DNA of 64,000 nt from Chitinophagaceae bacterium (GCA_016720745.1 JADKKA010000022.1:1054001-1118000); one strand, 5' to 3'; positions 8,801-17,356 are shown, counted from the stretch's first letter. Notes: generated by a model from the letters alone, not told the origin. Made by a program: numbers and translations.

Positions 8801-9893
8801 TCAGGATGCCGAATCCTTTTCATTCATCAGGTAAGCTTTGATAAATCCATCCAGTTCACCGTCCATTACCGGTTGAATGTTCCCGGTCTCAAAATCGGTG
8901 CGATGGTCTTTAATCATTTTATAAGGATGAAAAACATAACTGCGGATCTGGCTGCCCCACTCGATTTTTTTCTTCTTGGCATTATTGGCATCCTTGATCG
9001 CATTTCGTTTCTGGAGTTCGAGTTCGTATAACCGGCTGCGCAGCATTTGCATGGCCAGTTCCCGGTTGCCGAGCTGGGTTCTGTCCTGCTGGCAAACCAC
9101 CACAATACCCGTTGGCAAGTGGGTCAGCTGGACCTTGGTTTCAACTTTGTTTACATTCTGACCGCCGGCACCTCCGCTTCGGGAAGTCTCCATTTTAACA
9201 TCGGCAGGTTTGATTTCAATTTCAATGGTATCATCCACCATCGGGTAAACATAAACACTCACGAATGAAGTATGTCTGCGGGCATTACTGTCAAATGGTG
9301 AAATACGCACCAGCCGGTGTACACCGCTTTCTGCTTTTAAAAATCCATAAGCGAAGGGCCCTTCAAACTGCAGGGTAGCAGTTTTAATACCAGCTCCATC
9401 GCCCCATTGCCAGTCCATTTCGGTTACTTTCCAGCCCTGTTTTTCTCCGTACATGCGGTACATCCTGGCCAGCATTTCTGCCCAGTCCTGGCTTTCGGTA
9501 CCACCGGCTCCGGAATTAATCTGTAATACAGCTGGCAATTCATCTTCGGGTTCATTCAGGGTGGCTTTGAACTCAGCATCTTCCAGCATCTGGAGACCTT
9601 TATCATAGGCCGCCTGGGTTTCTTCTTCGGTAGCATCCCCCGCTTTCCAGAATTCGAAGAGCACGGCAAAATCCTCAACGGCTGTATCGGTTTGCTCATA
9701 GAGCTTTACCCAATACTCGTTCACCTTGATTTCCTTCATGATGGAAGTGGCGCGGGCATTATCGTCCCAGAAACCGGGACTCAGAGAGAGTTGTTTGTCG
9801 TTTTCTATCTTAGCAAGTCGGTTCTCGACGTCAAAGAAACCTCCTTATCCCGGCAATGCGGGACCGCATATCCTGTAATTTTTCGATTGTCAT
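8801..9893 (-). CDS. prfB: peptide chain release factor 2, programmed +1 frameshift
   Basis: Translation starts at ATG 9893, giving 20 codons that end at an in-frame TGA (9831-9833). The slip site reads AGG AGG TTT CTT TGA C, the classical RF2 autoregulatory frameshift: an internal Shine-Dalgarno (9840-9845), then CTT, UGA and C. After skipping one base, the frame runs to 8801, giving 363 residues. RF2 hallmarks are present: SPF (the stop-codon-reading tripeptide, RISPFDSNARRHTSF) and the catalytic GGQ (SGGAGGQNVNKVET). RF2 recognises UGA/UAA on the ribosome and hydrolyses peptidyl-tRNA; low RF2 favours the frameshift, so synthesis is self-regulated. The VOC gene lies 27 bases upstream on the same strand. 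Confidence 0.97.
9831..9845 (-). promoter_or_regulatory. RF2 programmed frameshift site (internal SD, CTT-TGA-C)
   Basis: The minus strand reads AGGAGG, TTT, CTT, TGA. The internal anti-anti-SD hexamer, the shift-prone CTT codon and the UGA followed by C are spaced as in characterised prfB genes. The upstream 20-codon frame and the downstream RF2 body are both intact, so this is regulation, not a sequencing error. Confidence 0.95.
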
Positions 9894-9920
9894 GCGGCAA
9901 AAATAGGGTTTTATGAGCAA

Positions 9921-10733
9921 TCACATGCCCAGGGAGAAAAGAAAGAAATGCTGTCCCTCCCATCCTGTTGTTACTACATTAGCAGCGCCCTGCATATTCG
10001 TGAATGACAAGCCTTGCTTTCTTAACAGATTCACCCGCTCAGCCGTTTGAATGCCAAAATAAGTAATGGCCGGATAGTCAAAATTACTGGTCTGGTGTAA
10101 GCCGATGATCATTAAATCGTCTGATAGGATAGCATGCGGATATGGCTGATCCATTTTTGATTTCACGGTAAACCCCAGTTTTTTCCAGAATGCAATTGAT
10201 TTGTCAAGGTCTTTCACCGGGTGACAGTATTCTCCAAAAACACCGCATTGTTTATTTGGATATTTCTCAGCCGTTTTAAAATCTGCCGGATTCATGTTGA
10301 GTAAACTAATGCCTTTGGGCTGACTAAACCCTCCCAGGTTATCAGCCAGCATAATGGAAAGGCCATCCGGAGAATTGAAATAATACCTTTTAATCGGATC
10401 AGCTTCCCCGGGTTTTTTTGAAAATACAATGCCATCTTTTTCCAGTTGAGTGACGATCGCTGCCAGATTAGTGGTGTAATAAGTAAGTCCGGAATATTTT
10501 ACATTGTCTTTACGAACCATGATCAGCAGGCTGCCATCACTGTATTGTGCCCAGGGAGATGGAAAACTATTTTCATTTACTTTTTGAAAGCCTAATCGCT
10601 GATAAATAGCAGTGGTGGAATCAAGGTTGGTGGATGTATTATAAATACAGGCCACTTCTCCTAATTTTTCCTGTGAAAAAGAAAAACCAACTCCAAGCCC
10701 CTGTACAACCAGTGAGAAAAGTAATTTTTTCAT
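9921..10733 (-). CDS. exported VOC (glyoxalase-fold) family protein
   Basis: The start at 10733 gives a signal peptide (MKKLLFSLVVQGLGVGFSFSQ). Two vicinal-oxygen-chelate modules follow, each with the pattern of a glyoxalase/bleomycin-resistance half domain. The first starts near EVACIYNTSTNLDSTTAIYQRLGF, and the second near GEYCHPVKDLDKSIAFWKKLGF. Substrate and metal cannot be read from the sequence; export is unusual for this fold, whose better known members are cytoplasmic. It precedes prfB by 27 bases on the same strand. Confidence 0.85.
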   Translation of the reverse strand: MKKLLFSLVVQGLGVGFSFSQEKLGEVACIYNTSTNLDSTTAIYQRLGFQKVNENSFPSPWAQYSDGSLLIMVRKDNVKYSGLTYYTTNLAAIVTQLEKDGIVFSKKPGEADPIKRYYFNSPDGLSIMLADNLGGFSQPKGISLLNMNPADFKTAEKYPNKQCGVFGEYCHPVKDLDKSIAFWKKLGFTVKSKMDQPYPHAILSDDLMIIGLHQTSNFDYPAITYFGIQTAERVNLLRKQGLSFTNMQGAANVVTTGWEGQHFFLFSLGM

Positions 10734-10802
10734 ACAAATAATATTTAGTATCAAAGTGGTTCTATTAAATTAAGATGAAATAAATTAGTTTTAAAATAAA
10801 AA

Positions 10803-11843
10803 ATGAAAAGCACCTCCCTGACCCTCTTCCTGTTCCTTTTTTGCTTAAAAAGCAATGCCAATTTCAGGGATTCCGTGATTACTTACCCCCTCACTGATAG
10901 TGTCAGAGCCATTCAGGTTATTACAGAAGTTTCCGTTCAATCGCCGGAAGCGAAAAAATGGTTCAACCTCAGTTTAAGGACAGATATTGCCAGTATAACG
11001 ATGTTTGGAAACCGAAAAAACCGGGGATTCTTTTTTACCGTTTCTGCTCCCCTGAACAATCTTCAACGCGGCTTAAATAATGGCTTTGATCTAAAGGGTC
11101 ATGAAATCATTTTTAAATATGACTGGCAGGTTGGGGAATCTTACAAACTCCTTATAGCACAGGCCACGGACTCCATCTCCGGACTTACAGTTTGCAGTGG
11201 TTATGTTTTTCTTCCCCGGGAAGGGAAATGGAAATTCATCGGAAGCGGAACCCTCAATAAATGGCACCCTTCTCTCCTGAATCCCTCATTAAGATTCACT
11301 TGTCATAAAAAACAAAACCTGTTATTCCGGCATGGGCCCGCCTGGGCACAGCGGTCATCAGGTTCCTGGAAATTACTGAGTGAGGATAAAACCAATGCGA
11401 CGATTCCAGGCATTAATTTATTTGGTCATCTAGACAGCATTCAACAGCGACAAAAGGAAATCAAAATCATAAATGATTCGATTACGTTGGGGAAAACAGA
11501 CGTTAAACAGGAAGAAAAGGGTGTGTATTATCAAATTATCAAACAAGGAACGGGCAGGATGGTTTCTGTAGAGGATACAGTTACTATATTTTATAAAGGT
11601 TATTTGTTTTCCAACGGACAGGTATTTGATCAAACGGGTGAAAAGCCGGCCAGTTTCCCGTTAAAAAGACTGATCCGTGGCTGGCAGATTGCTGTGCCAT
11701 TATTAAAAGTTGGCGGAAAAATAAAACTGGTGATCCCATCCGACCTTGCTTATTCGATCCGTACAAGGGCGGCTAAGATTCCTCCAAACAGTATCCTGGT
11801 ATTTGAAATAGAAGTGCTGGATGCCCGTTCCCCTGAAAAATAA
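10803..11843 (+). CDS. exported FKBP-type peptidyl-prolyl isomerase with N-terminal extra domain
   Basis: A signal peptide (MKSTSLTLFLFLFCLKSNA) is followed by an approximately 200-residue beta-rich region (GHEIIFKYDWQVGESYKLLIA, then SGYVFLPREGKWKFIGSGTL). That region is reminiscent of DUF3472-type domains, an assignment I hold weakly. The last 110 residues are a standard FKBP domain: YYQIIKQGTGRMVSVEDTVTIFYKGYL, then GQVFDQTGE, LIRGWQIAVPLLKVGGKIKLVIP and PPNSILVFEIEVLD. It probably helps fold exported proteins in the periplasm or at the outer membrane. It is divergent from the VOC gene, with about 70 bases between the starts. Confidence 0.9.
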   Translation: MKSTSLTLFLFLFCLKSNANFRDSVITYPLTDSVRAIQVITEVSVQSPEAKKWFNLSLRTDIASITMFGNRKNRGFFFTVSAPLNNLQRGLNNGFDLKGHEIIFKYDWQVGESYKLLIAQATDSISGLTVCSGYVFLPREGKWKFIGSGTLNKWHPSLLNPSLRFTCHKKQNLLFRHGPAWAQRSSGSWKLLSEDKTNATIPGINLFGHLDSIQQRQKEIKIINDSITLGKTDVKQEEKGVYYQIIKQGTGRMVSVEDTVTIFYKGYLFSNGQVFDQTGEKPASFPLKRLIRGWQIAVPLLKVGGKIKLVIPSDLAYSIRTRAAKIPPNSILVFEIEVLDARSPEK

Positions 11844-11899
11844 GTAAATTGTATCCGCAACCAATTTGCAATTGTATTGTTCAAATATAAAATTTAACC

Positions 11900-12733
11900 A
11901 TGCGTCAATTCAGTCTTTCCGTTCTCACCCTGTTTTCGATTGTGATCTTACTGGGTTCCTGTAAAAGCAGTGACAAGAAAAAAGAAGGAGCCGGTAACGG
12001 AACCCCCAGTTTAAAAGAAGAAACCATCAGCTATAAAGTTGACAGCCTGGACATGAACAGTTTTGTAGTGTATGATGAAAACCGGGAAGGCAAGCGCCCT
12101 GCGATCCTGGTGATCCATGAATGGTGGGGGCTGAATGATTATGTAAAAATGAGAGCCCGCAAGCTGGCCGAACTGGGATACATCGCATTTGCGGTAGATA
12201 TGTACGGAAACGGAAAAATGGGAAATGACCCGGCGACGGCTGGCGGATTAGCCACTCCTTTTTATCAGAATACTGCGATGGCTAAAAAGCATATTGATAC
12301 GGCGATGGAGCAATTCAAAATGAACGAACTGGTGGATACCGCCAATATGGCCATCATGGGTTATTGTTTTGGCGGGGCGATGTCGATCATCGCCGCCCAA
12401 TTGGGAGCTAACCTGAAGGGAGCTGTTAGTTTTCATGGTAACCTGAATGTGGTGCCGGTCAATAAGGATTTGCTGAAAGCCGAAATCCTGGTTTGTCATG
12501 GCAATGCCGATCCTTTTGTCCCTCAGGCTGAAGTCAATCTGTTCCGTCAGCAGATGGATTCTTTGGGAATGAAATATGAATTCAAAGGATATGACAGTGC
12601 CAGCCATGCTTTTACCAACCCGGATGCCACAGAAATGGGCAAAAAATTTAATATTCCCATTGCCTATAATGCGAAGGCTGATTCGGCTTCCTGGGAAGAC
12701 ATGAAACAGTTTTTCAAACGAATATTTAAGTAA
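11900..12733 (+). CDS. dienelactone hydrolase-family lipoprotein
   Basis: The protein is 277 residues. A lipoprotein signal peptide with lipobox LLGSC puts the acylated Cys at position 21. The alpha/beta-hydrolase body carries the DLH nucleophile Cys156 in MGYCFGGAM, the Asp in HGNADPFVP and the His in SASHAF, i.e. a complete Cys-Asp-His triad. The N-terminal HEWWGLNDYVKMRARKLAELGY is typical of the family. Hydrolysis of an ester or lactone at the cell surface or periplasm is expected; the true substrate is unknown. It follows the FKBP gene by 56 bases and ends in a strong terminator. Confidence 0.93.
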   Translation: MRQFSLSVLTLFSIVILLGSCKSSDKKKEGAGNGTPSLKEETISYKVDSLDMNSFVVYDENREGKRPAILVIHEWWGLNDYVKMRARKLAELGYIAFAVDMYGNGKMGNDPATAGGLATPFYQNTAMAKKHIDTAMEQFKMNELVDTANMAIMGYCFGGAMSIIAAQLGANLKGAVSFHGNLNVVPVNKDLLKAEILVCHGNADPFVPQAEVNLFRQQMDSLGMKYEFKGYDSASHAFTNPDATEMGKKFNIPIAYNAKADSASWEDMKQFFKRIFK

Positions 12734-12752
12734 AATCTGAAGTTTTGTTTTG

Positions 12753-12781
12753 ATCCGGCAGACCACCTGCCGGATTTTTTT
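12753..12781 (+). terminator. rho-independent terminator after DLH gene
   Basis: The nine-base stem ATCCGGCAG/CTGCCGGAT with a five-base loop is followed by a run of seven T, 19 bases after the hydrolase stop. Confidence 0.85.
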
Positions 12782-12928
12782 ATTTGAGATAGCCCGGCTA
12801 AACAGCTTGAAAACAAGCGTATTGGGGTTTTTACGATACACCGGTATCGGAAAATTACTTAGTAAAATTATGATTTACGGAAAACGGTTTCTATTTTGTC
12901 ATCCCTTTGAGCATTAAATCGGAAACCT

Positions 12929-13669
12929 TTGAAAAAGTCAACATTATCACTATTTGTGTGCGCTATTGTATTGTTTTCCTGTAAAAAGGAGAAGCTGGAT
13001 GTACCAGCTGATTTGCAAAACAGCGCTCCTCCTCTATCAATCACTGATCTCTGTATTAGCCAGTCAGCCAATCCCGGCGGCCGGTCTTATGATACAGACT
13101 CCCTGCTTTTCTACAAATGCACGGATCGGCATTGCGGAATGATGCCTTTGAGTGCCAAAAACTATTGGGTTTACCAGGATTCAGTGTTTCTGGATGGGGT
13201 ATTCAGAGAAGTCAAGAATGATACATTGCGTTTCAGCAGTAATATTCGTTCACTGCTTGACGGACTTACCTGGTGGCAATCCAATGTAAATGTGGGCATC
13301 CCCCAATTACTCTATACCAATGATTCGGTGCTTTACACTTTACAGCCCAAATTGTATAATCCGGATTATATGGATGCCAAAAAAGACCTGTTTCTTTTCC
13401 CTGGCGATTCCGTGAAATATTTGTCCGGATTTGATGATATTGCTGCAGCCGGACGGTCGCTGAAAGTTTCCGGTAGTTATACAGTTCCAGCAGGCACATT
13501 TGAAAACTATATCTACTTTGAAAAAAATGCCCGCAGTTACCGGAAGGATCAGGTTTATTTTAAGCCGGGTGTTGGGGTTTTAAAATATATACATGAACAG
13601 GCCCCTATGGGAGAAAGGGTCATCAAAAAGCAACATATTAAAACGCTGATCGCTTTTTATATCGACTAA
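12929..13669 (+). CDS. hypothetical lipoprotein, TTG start
   Basis: The start codon is TTG, chosen because it opens the lipoprotein signal (KKSTLSLFVCAIVLFSCKKEK) with no upstream ATG in frame. The mature part of about 225 residues contains Cys-containing beta strands (LLFYKCTDRHCGM, KNYWVYQDSVF). Its ending, YFKPGVGVLKYIHEQAPMGE, is a pattern common in Bacteroidota surface lipoproteins of unknown function. No family was assigned. The gene is bounded downstream by a strong inverted repeat. Confidence 0.75.
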   Translation: MKKSTLSLFVCAIVLFSCKKEKLDVPADLQNSAPPLSITDLCISQSANPGGRSYDTDSLLFYKCTDRHCGMMPLSAKNYWVYQDSVFLDGVFREVKNDTLRFSSNIRSLLDGLTWWQSNVNVGIPQLLYTNDSVLYTLQPKLYNPDYMDAKKDLFLFPGDSVKYLSGFDDIAAAGRSLKVSGSYTVPAGTFENYIYFEKNARSYRKDQVYFKPGVGVLKYIHEQAPMGERVIKKQHIKTLIAFYID

Positions 13670-13703
13670 TTGATTCAATACAACTGCAATCAATACTAAC
13701 AGC

Positions 13704-13729
13704 AATGCCCCCGTGAATACGGGGGCATT
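13704..13729. terminator. bidirectional terminator-like hairpin
   Basis: An eleven-base perfect stem (AATGCCCCCGT/ACGGGGGCATT) with a four-base loop lies between two convergent lipoprotein genes, at 13669 and 13753. T-richness is modest on both sides, so it could serve either strand. Confidence 0.7.
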
Positions 13730-13752
13730 CTGATTTATATATTGATGCCGGA

Positions 13753-14646
13753 TTAGGGCAGTGAGATCAATCGCTGGTTGGCTCCATTATTCCAGGTGAG
13801 CAATACCTTGTTGTCACAGTCACCATTATTGGGTGCGCCATAGTTGGCAAACAATACATGTGAGTTGGCATTGATCTTCAGAATACCATTACTAAACCAG
13901 GGGCAAACAACTCTTTTTACCAGCGGTGTTTCTGTATTCAATACCAGTGTAGCACCACCATTGAGTTGGGTCCTGGAGCGGCCTTCCACTTTATATACAT
14001 CATCGCGAACAAAAGGCGTGGCACCTCCATCAATCTGAGTTACCGTTTTCTGCTCATCATACTGCCATCCTCTACCATTGGGGAAGGTAACAGCGCCGTT
14101 GACTACCTGCACGGTATACTTGATATTACCACCGGCATTGAGATTGGTCAGAATTTTAGTTCCTTCAATATGGGCCCTGTTCAGGTAAAAATCTCTGAAA
14201 GTAACGGTAACAACTGATCCGCTGCGGCGTACCGGAGCTGTGAGATGGATGATAATGGCTCCTTTCCGGAATTTACCATCTGCACAAATACATCCATTGC
14301 CAAAGTCAATCGTAATAGTTTTGGGATAAGTACTGTCATTGGGGGAAACCGTAATGGAAGCACAAACACCGATCCGCAAACGCAGCTCAGCAAAAGTTGG
14401 GTTGTAACCGCGACCACCCATTGCATTGCCATCTTCTTCTGCGGCTGTCAAACTAATATCTTCCACATCACCAAAGCTGGCATCAGCCTGGGTACTTTCA
14501 TCAGTTAAATCAGCAGCTTGCTCAGCGGTCAGTTCGTCGGCGGGAGCAGCGGTGCTGTTTTCCTTCTGACAGGAAGTAAATACAAATACGGAGAATAATA
14601 CTGCTAAAGCAGCGATCGGGAATCGGTTAAGAAAGATAGTTTTCAT
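13753..14646 (-). CDS. hypothetical lipoprotein with acidic linker
   Basis: The protein is 297 residues with lipobox FTSCQKEN near residue 25. An acidic, Ala/Asp/Glu-rich linker (TAAPADELTAEQAADLTDES) follows, as seen in surface-tethered Bacteroidota lipoproteins. The body holds beta strands, two INGGAT/LNGGAT-like turns and five Cys (DFGNGCICADG, VVCPWF, GDCDNKV). The conserved opening YPKTITIDFGNGC is a phrase I associate with uncharacterised Chitinophagales lipoproteins, but no named domain is claimed. Function is unknown. Confidence 0.78.
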   Translation of the reverse strand: MKTIFLNRFPIAALAVLFSVFVFTSCQKENSTAAPADELTAEQAADLTDESTQADASFGDVEDISLTAAEEDGNAMGGRGYNPTFAELRLRIGVCASITVSPNDSTYPKTITIDFGNGCICADGKFRKGAIIIHLTAPVRRSGSVVTVTFRDFYLNRAHIEGTKILTNLNAGGNIKYTVQVVNGAVTFPNGRGWQYDEQKTVTQIDGGATPFVRDDVYKVEGRSRTQLNGGATLVLNTETPLVKRVVCPWFSNGILKINANSHVLFANYGAPNNGDCDNKVLLTWNNGANQRLISLP

Positions 14647-14744
14647 GGTTATACTTTTTTAAGGGTTTAAAATATTAACGTATGTTTTGAACTCTGCAGA
14701 GCAAGAAAGTTTAAAGAAGCGCGAAATATTTTACTTTACAGTCC

Positions 14745-15647
14745 TTGAAAACAGTGATCCGTTATATCAAAGACTATTATAATCAGTCAAATAAGCTGCT
14801 GCTCCTGCTGATCAGTTTATTTACTGCCCTGCTGGTATTTATCAATTATTATTTTGGATTGGATGAAGCCGTCAGAAAAAATAATTTCCCGGTTAAACTT
14901 TTGTGCTGGTTGCTGGTCTTTGCCGTTTCCTTTATTATCCCTTATATAATAACATCCTTTTTCAACGCTGGTCTCCCTTTCCGGGACAAAGCATTTATCG
15001 GGTTCTTGCTAATTGCAGTCTTGTTATTTTCCTTCAAAATCAGTGTTGATTTTAGCTTCCGGTTCTCAGCTGATCCGGAATGGAACAATTACTGGAATCA
15101 TATTATTTACTGGCCCTTCCTGCTCCTGCTACTGGCGCCCATGCTGATATTGTTGTGGAGATCTTATCACCCTTATCAACCTTTTTATGGATTTAAAATA
15201 AAAGGTATCAACTGGAAACCTTATTGGCTGATGTTGCTGATCATGATTCCACTCATTCTATTAGCCTCCACGCAGGCCGATTTCCAGGAAGTTTATCCTA
15301 AGATCCAATCGATTGAGGGACTCATGAATAATATTCATCTCCAATGGTGGCACAAATTACTTTATGAATTATCCTATGGTACTGATTTTATCACGATCGA
15401 ATTTTTCTTTCGCGGGTTCCTTGTGCTGGCTTTTGTGAAATGGGCCGGGAAAGATGCGATTTTACCCATGGCCTGTTTTTACTGCAGTATTCATTTTGGT
15501 AAACCGATGGGAGAATGTATCAGTTCCTATTTTGGCGGTATCCTTCTGGGAATTGTCGTTTATAATACCCGCTCTGTTTTTGGTGGGTTGATGGTACACC
15601 TGGGGATTGCGTGGATGATGGAGTTGGCAGGCTGGGTGTTTTTTTAA
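14745..15647 (+). CDS. CPBP-like intramembrane protease family protein, TTG start
   Basis: The 300-residue protein has about eight predicted membrane helices. The C-terminal part matches the CPBP/Abi (CAAX-protease-like) layout: TIEFFFRGF at 217-225 and FYCSIHFG with His250. A third helix, GILLGIVVYNTRSVFGGLMVHLGI, has the final His. The canonical first motif is EExxxR; here the first Glu is Ile218 and only Glu219 and Arg223 remain, so catalysis is uncertain. The start is TTG at 14745; GTG at 14754 is an alternative. It is divergent from the acidic-linker lipoprotein. Its role could be in membrane-protein processing, but that is only family-level inference. Confidence 0.85.
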   Translation: MKTVIRYIKDYYNQSNKLLLLLISLFTALLVFINYYFGLDEAVRKNNFPVKLLCWLLVFAVSFIIPYIITSFFNAGLPFRDKAFIGFLLIAVLLFSFKISVDFSFRFSADPEWNNYWNHIIYWPFLLLLLAPMLILLWRSYHPYQPFYGFKIKGINWKPYWLMLLIMIPLILLASTQADFQEVYPKIQSIEGLMNNIHLQWWHKLLYELSYGTDFITIEFFFRGFLVLAFVKWAGKDAILPMACFYCSIHFGKPMGECISSYFGGILLGIVVYNTRSVFGGLMVHLGIAWMMELAGWVFF

Positions 15648-15650
15648 TAT

Positions 15651-15845
15651 GTCAGACACCCGCTGGACGATTCAGGTGTTTTCCTTTAAACTTGTGGTTG
15701 CTTTGAAATGGGGTGTTGGGGTAAAAATTTAAAGCGTCAGACACCCGGTGCAAAGGTGAGCTGTTGTCCTTCAAACCTGCGACTCATGTAAAGTGGGGTG
15801 GCTGGTTAAATATTAAGGTGTCAGACGCCGGTGTCAGACGCAAAA
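15651..15845. repeat. degenerate 85-base direct repeats built on GTCAGAC
   Basis: GTCAGACACC occurs at 15651 and 15736, and GTCAGACGCC at 15820 with a further GTCAGACG copy at 15833. The first two segments (about 85 and 84 bases) align over their whole length with the same landmarks: a CTTYAAAC run, then TGTAAAGTGGGGT/TTGAAATGGGGT, then TTAAAG/TTAAGG. They are non-coding on inspection. The last two units form the 13-base imperfect palindrome GGTGTCAGACGCC in tandem. They sit between the CPBP gene stop and the 3' end of rnpB. Confidence 0.8.
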
Positions 15846-15849
15846 AAAA

Positions 15850-16270
15850 CTACAGGCCTGTAAGCCGGATTCTGTATCACCTGCCCTAGCCTTAGCGAAG
15901 GCAGGTAATGGTTATCATTTATCTGTTCCGTCAGTTACCCGGCGGAATCCATCTGCCTACCCTGTACCCTGTCCCGGCTTTGCAGCCGGTCCCCGGACGA
16001 GCCGCCCTTAAGGGTACTATATGTGGCATTTCAGCATGCAAGGTTTACCCGCGATTGGTGTTGCCACCAAAAGCCGTGGGCTCTTACCCCACGTTTTCAT
16101 CTTTACCCCATTTGCTTACGCTTACAGGGCTGTTATTTTCTGTGGCACTGTCTCTCATCCGCACCCCCGCAAGCGGAGGAAACGAATGGCCGGCTCTTCA
16201 CCGGTGCATTGCTCTGTGCTGTCCGGACTTTCCTCCTTCCTTTGCAGGAAAGCGATAACCCGGCCTGTAG
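15850..16270 (-). ncRNA. rnpB: RNase P RNA (type A)
   Basis: The minus strand carries the universal RNase P core: GAGGAAAGTCCGGAC near the 5' end (P4 5' strand) and ACAGAATCCGGCTTAC near the 3' end (P4 3' strand). The terminal helix P1 is a perfect nine-base pair of CTACAGGCC (16262-16270) with GGCCTGTAG (15850-15858). A T8 run follows immediately at 15842-15849, serving as terminator. This is the ribozyme that matures tRNA 5' ends. One stem, at 15879-15906, carries the loop CTAGCCTTAGCGAA, which resembles an interspersed palindrome at 32130. Reading frames inside this span are not genes. Confidence 0.96.
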
Positions 16271-16285
16271 TGGGGCAAAGGTAAC

Positions 16286-17308
16286 TTATTCGTACTGGAA
16301 GTAAATTTCAGTAGCACCATACCCAAAACTGGGATGGTATTGGTTGATAAAGGATTTGACCTCCCTTTTCAGGCGCAGGATATCATGAATTTCACTGCGG
16401 AGCACCCCTTCTCCCACCCCATGTATCACAATCAGGGTTGGCTGCCGGTGAGCGATCGCAAGGTCATAGTATTTTTCAAAGGTCCGCAGCTGCAAACTGA
16501 GTATTTCATAATTACTCATCTGCTTCCAGTTATCTGACAACTTCTCAATATGCAGATCCACCACCGTCCGGGCCGGTTCCAGGTGTTGCCGGGCCCTGGC
16601 GGCATCGTAAATTTTAAATCCTCTGGCGGCCAGGCTGCTTAATTCTACTTTGTCTTCAGGAATATGATCCGGGTATTTTTCAAACAGCAATTGTGAAAAA
16701 GTGGCTTCGTTCTTTTTTTTCAATTCCTCAATCTTCGTAAAGAGTTGTTTGGGTTTCAGTTTGACGGCCGCTTCGAAATGAGTAGCTTTCTTTTTATCGG
16801 GCTGGGCCAGTGTGAATTCAAAACTAAAACCGGGACTGTCATTTAAATTTTCAAAAGGAATATCATGCAGGTAAAAATCAGTAAAAGGCAGGACTGTATT
16901 TTTTAATTCAAAATCTGTTTTTCCAAAATACTGCAACTGATAATGGAAGTTATAGGACTCCCTTGTATGGTTGACCAGGTGCAATTTCATTTCATCCACA
17001 ACAATATCCCCAAACTCGTCTGTATCCATTACCGGCAGGAAAGTGAGCCAGATGCCGTCTTCCACCCGGTTGATCTCGCTTTGCTTTTCCTTTCTAACAT
17101 CATCAATAAATTTTTTCTCTTTTTTGACGGGGAATAATTTCTTCTCCGTAAATCTTTTGAAATAGGGAAAGTCCACCTGGTCCATATAAACCGGGAAATT
17201 CACCCCTTTTACATCCACCATCATCATTTTGTTGTTGATGATATCTGTTACAACCGCTTCTTCATTGGAATGCAGGATCAGCACGGTATCACCTATCTGG
17301 TACTTCAT
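16286..17308 (-). CDS. DUF2027/Smr domain protein
   Basis: The start at 17308 gives MKYQIGDTVLILHSNEEAVV, an SH3-like N-terminal module, followed by the DUF2027 region (YNFHYQLQYFGKTDFELKNT, then FYLHDIPFENLNDSPGFSFEF). A C-terminal Smr domain of about 85 residues carries the conserved DLHIEKL and the signature LIVIHGVGEGVLRSEI (usual form HGxGxGxLR). Smr domains nick or bind branched or stalled nucleic acids, or act on collided ribosomes; the exact role of this Bacteroidota variant is not known to me. The protein is 340 residues. rnpB lies 15 bases downstream. Confidence 0.93.
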   Translation of the reverse strand: MKYQIGDTVLILHSNEEAVVTDIINNKMMMVDVKGVNFPVYMDQVDFPYFKRFTEKKLFPVKKEKKFIDDVRKEKQSEINRVEDGIWLTFLPVMDTDEFGDIVVDEMKLHLVNHTRESYNFHYQLQYFGKTDFELKNTVLPFTDFYLHDIPFENLNDSPGFSFEFTLAQPDKKKATHFEAAVKLKPKQLFTKIEELKKKNEATFSQLLFEKYPDHIPEDKVELSSLAARGFKIYDAARARQHLEPARTVVDLHIEKLSDNWKQMSNYEILSLQLRTFEKYYDLAIAHRQPTLIVIHGVGEGVLRSEIHDILRLKREVKSFINQYHPSFGYGATEIYFQYE

Positions 17309-17312
17309 GTTG

Positions 17313-17356
17313 CAAAAATACAAACGGCATCCCGAACTGCTTCAGAATGCCGTTTG
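17313..17356 (-). terminator. rho-independent terminator after amino-acid permease
   Basis: The ten-base stem CAAACGGCAT/ATGCCGTTTG is followed on the minus strand by TATTTTTGC. The permease stop is at 17372. The T run ends only five bases before the next gene's ATG (17308). Confidence 0.8.

Noticed and set aside
9740..9893. prfB as a frameshifted pseudogene
   Set aside because: The break lies exactly at the canonical RF2 slip site with internal SD and CTT-TGA-C, so it is programmed.
12248..12841. 197-codon minus-strand frame across the dienelactone hydrolase gene
   Set aside because: It lies opposite a confident gene with an intact catalytic triad; its own composition is not protein-like.
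15651..15845. CRISPR array or insertion sequence ends
   Set aside because: The repeat period is about 85 bases with divergence throughout, and there is no transposase or cas gene within the surrounding kilobases.
16021..16304. Two overlapping plus-strand frames of about 90 codons
   Set aside because: They lie within rnpB on the opposite strand; the RNA core motifs and perfect P1 helix explain the sequence.
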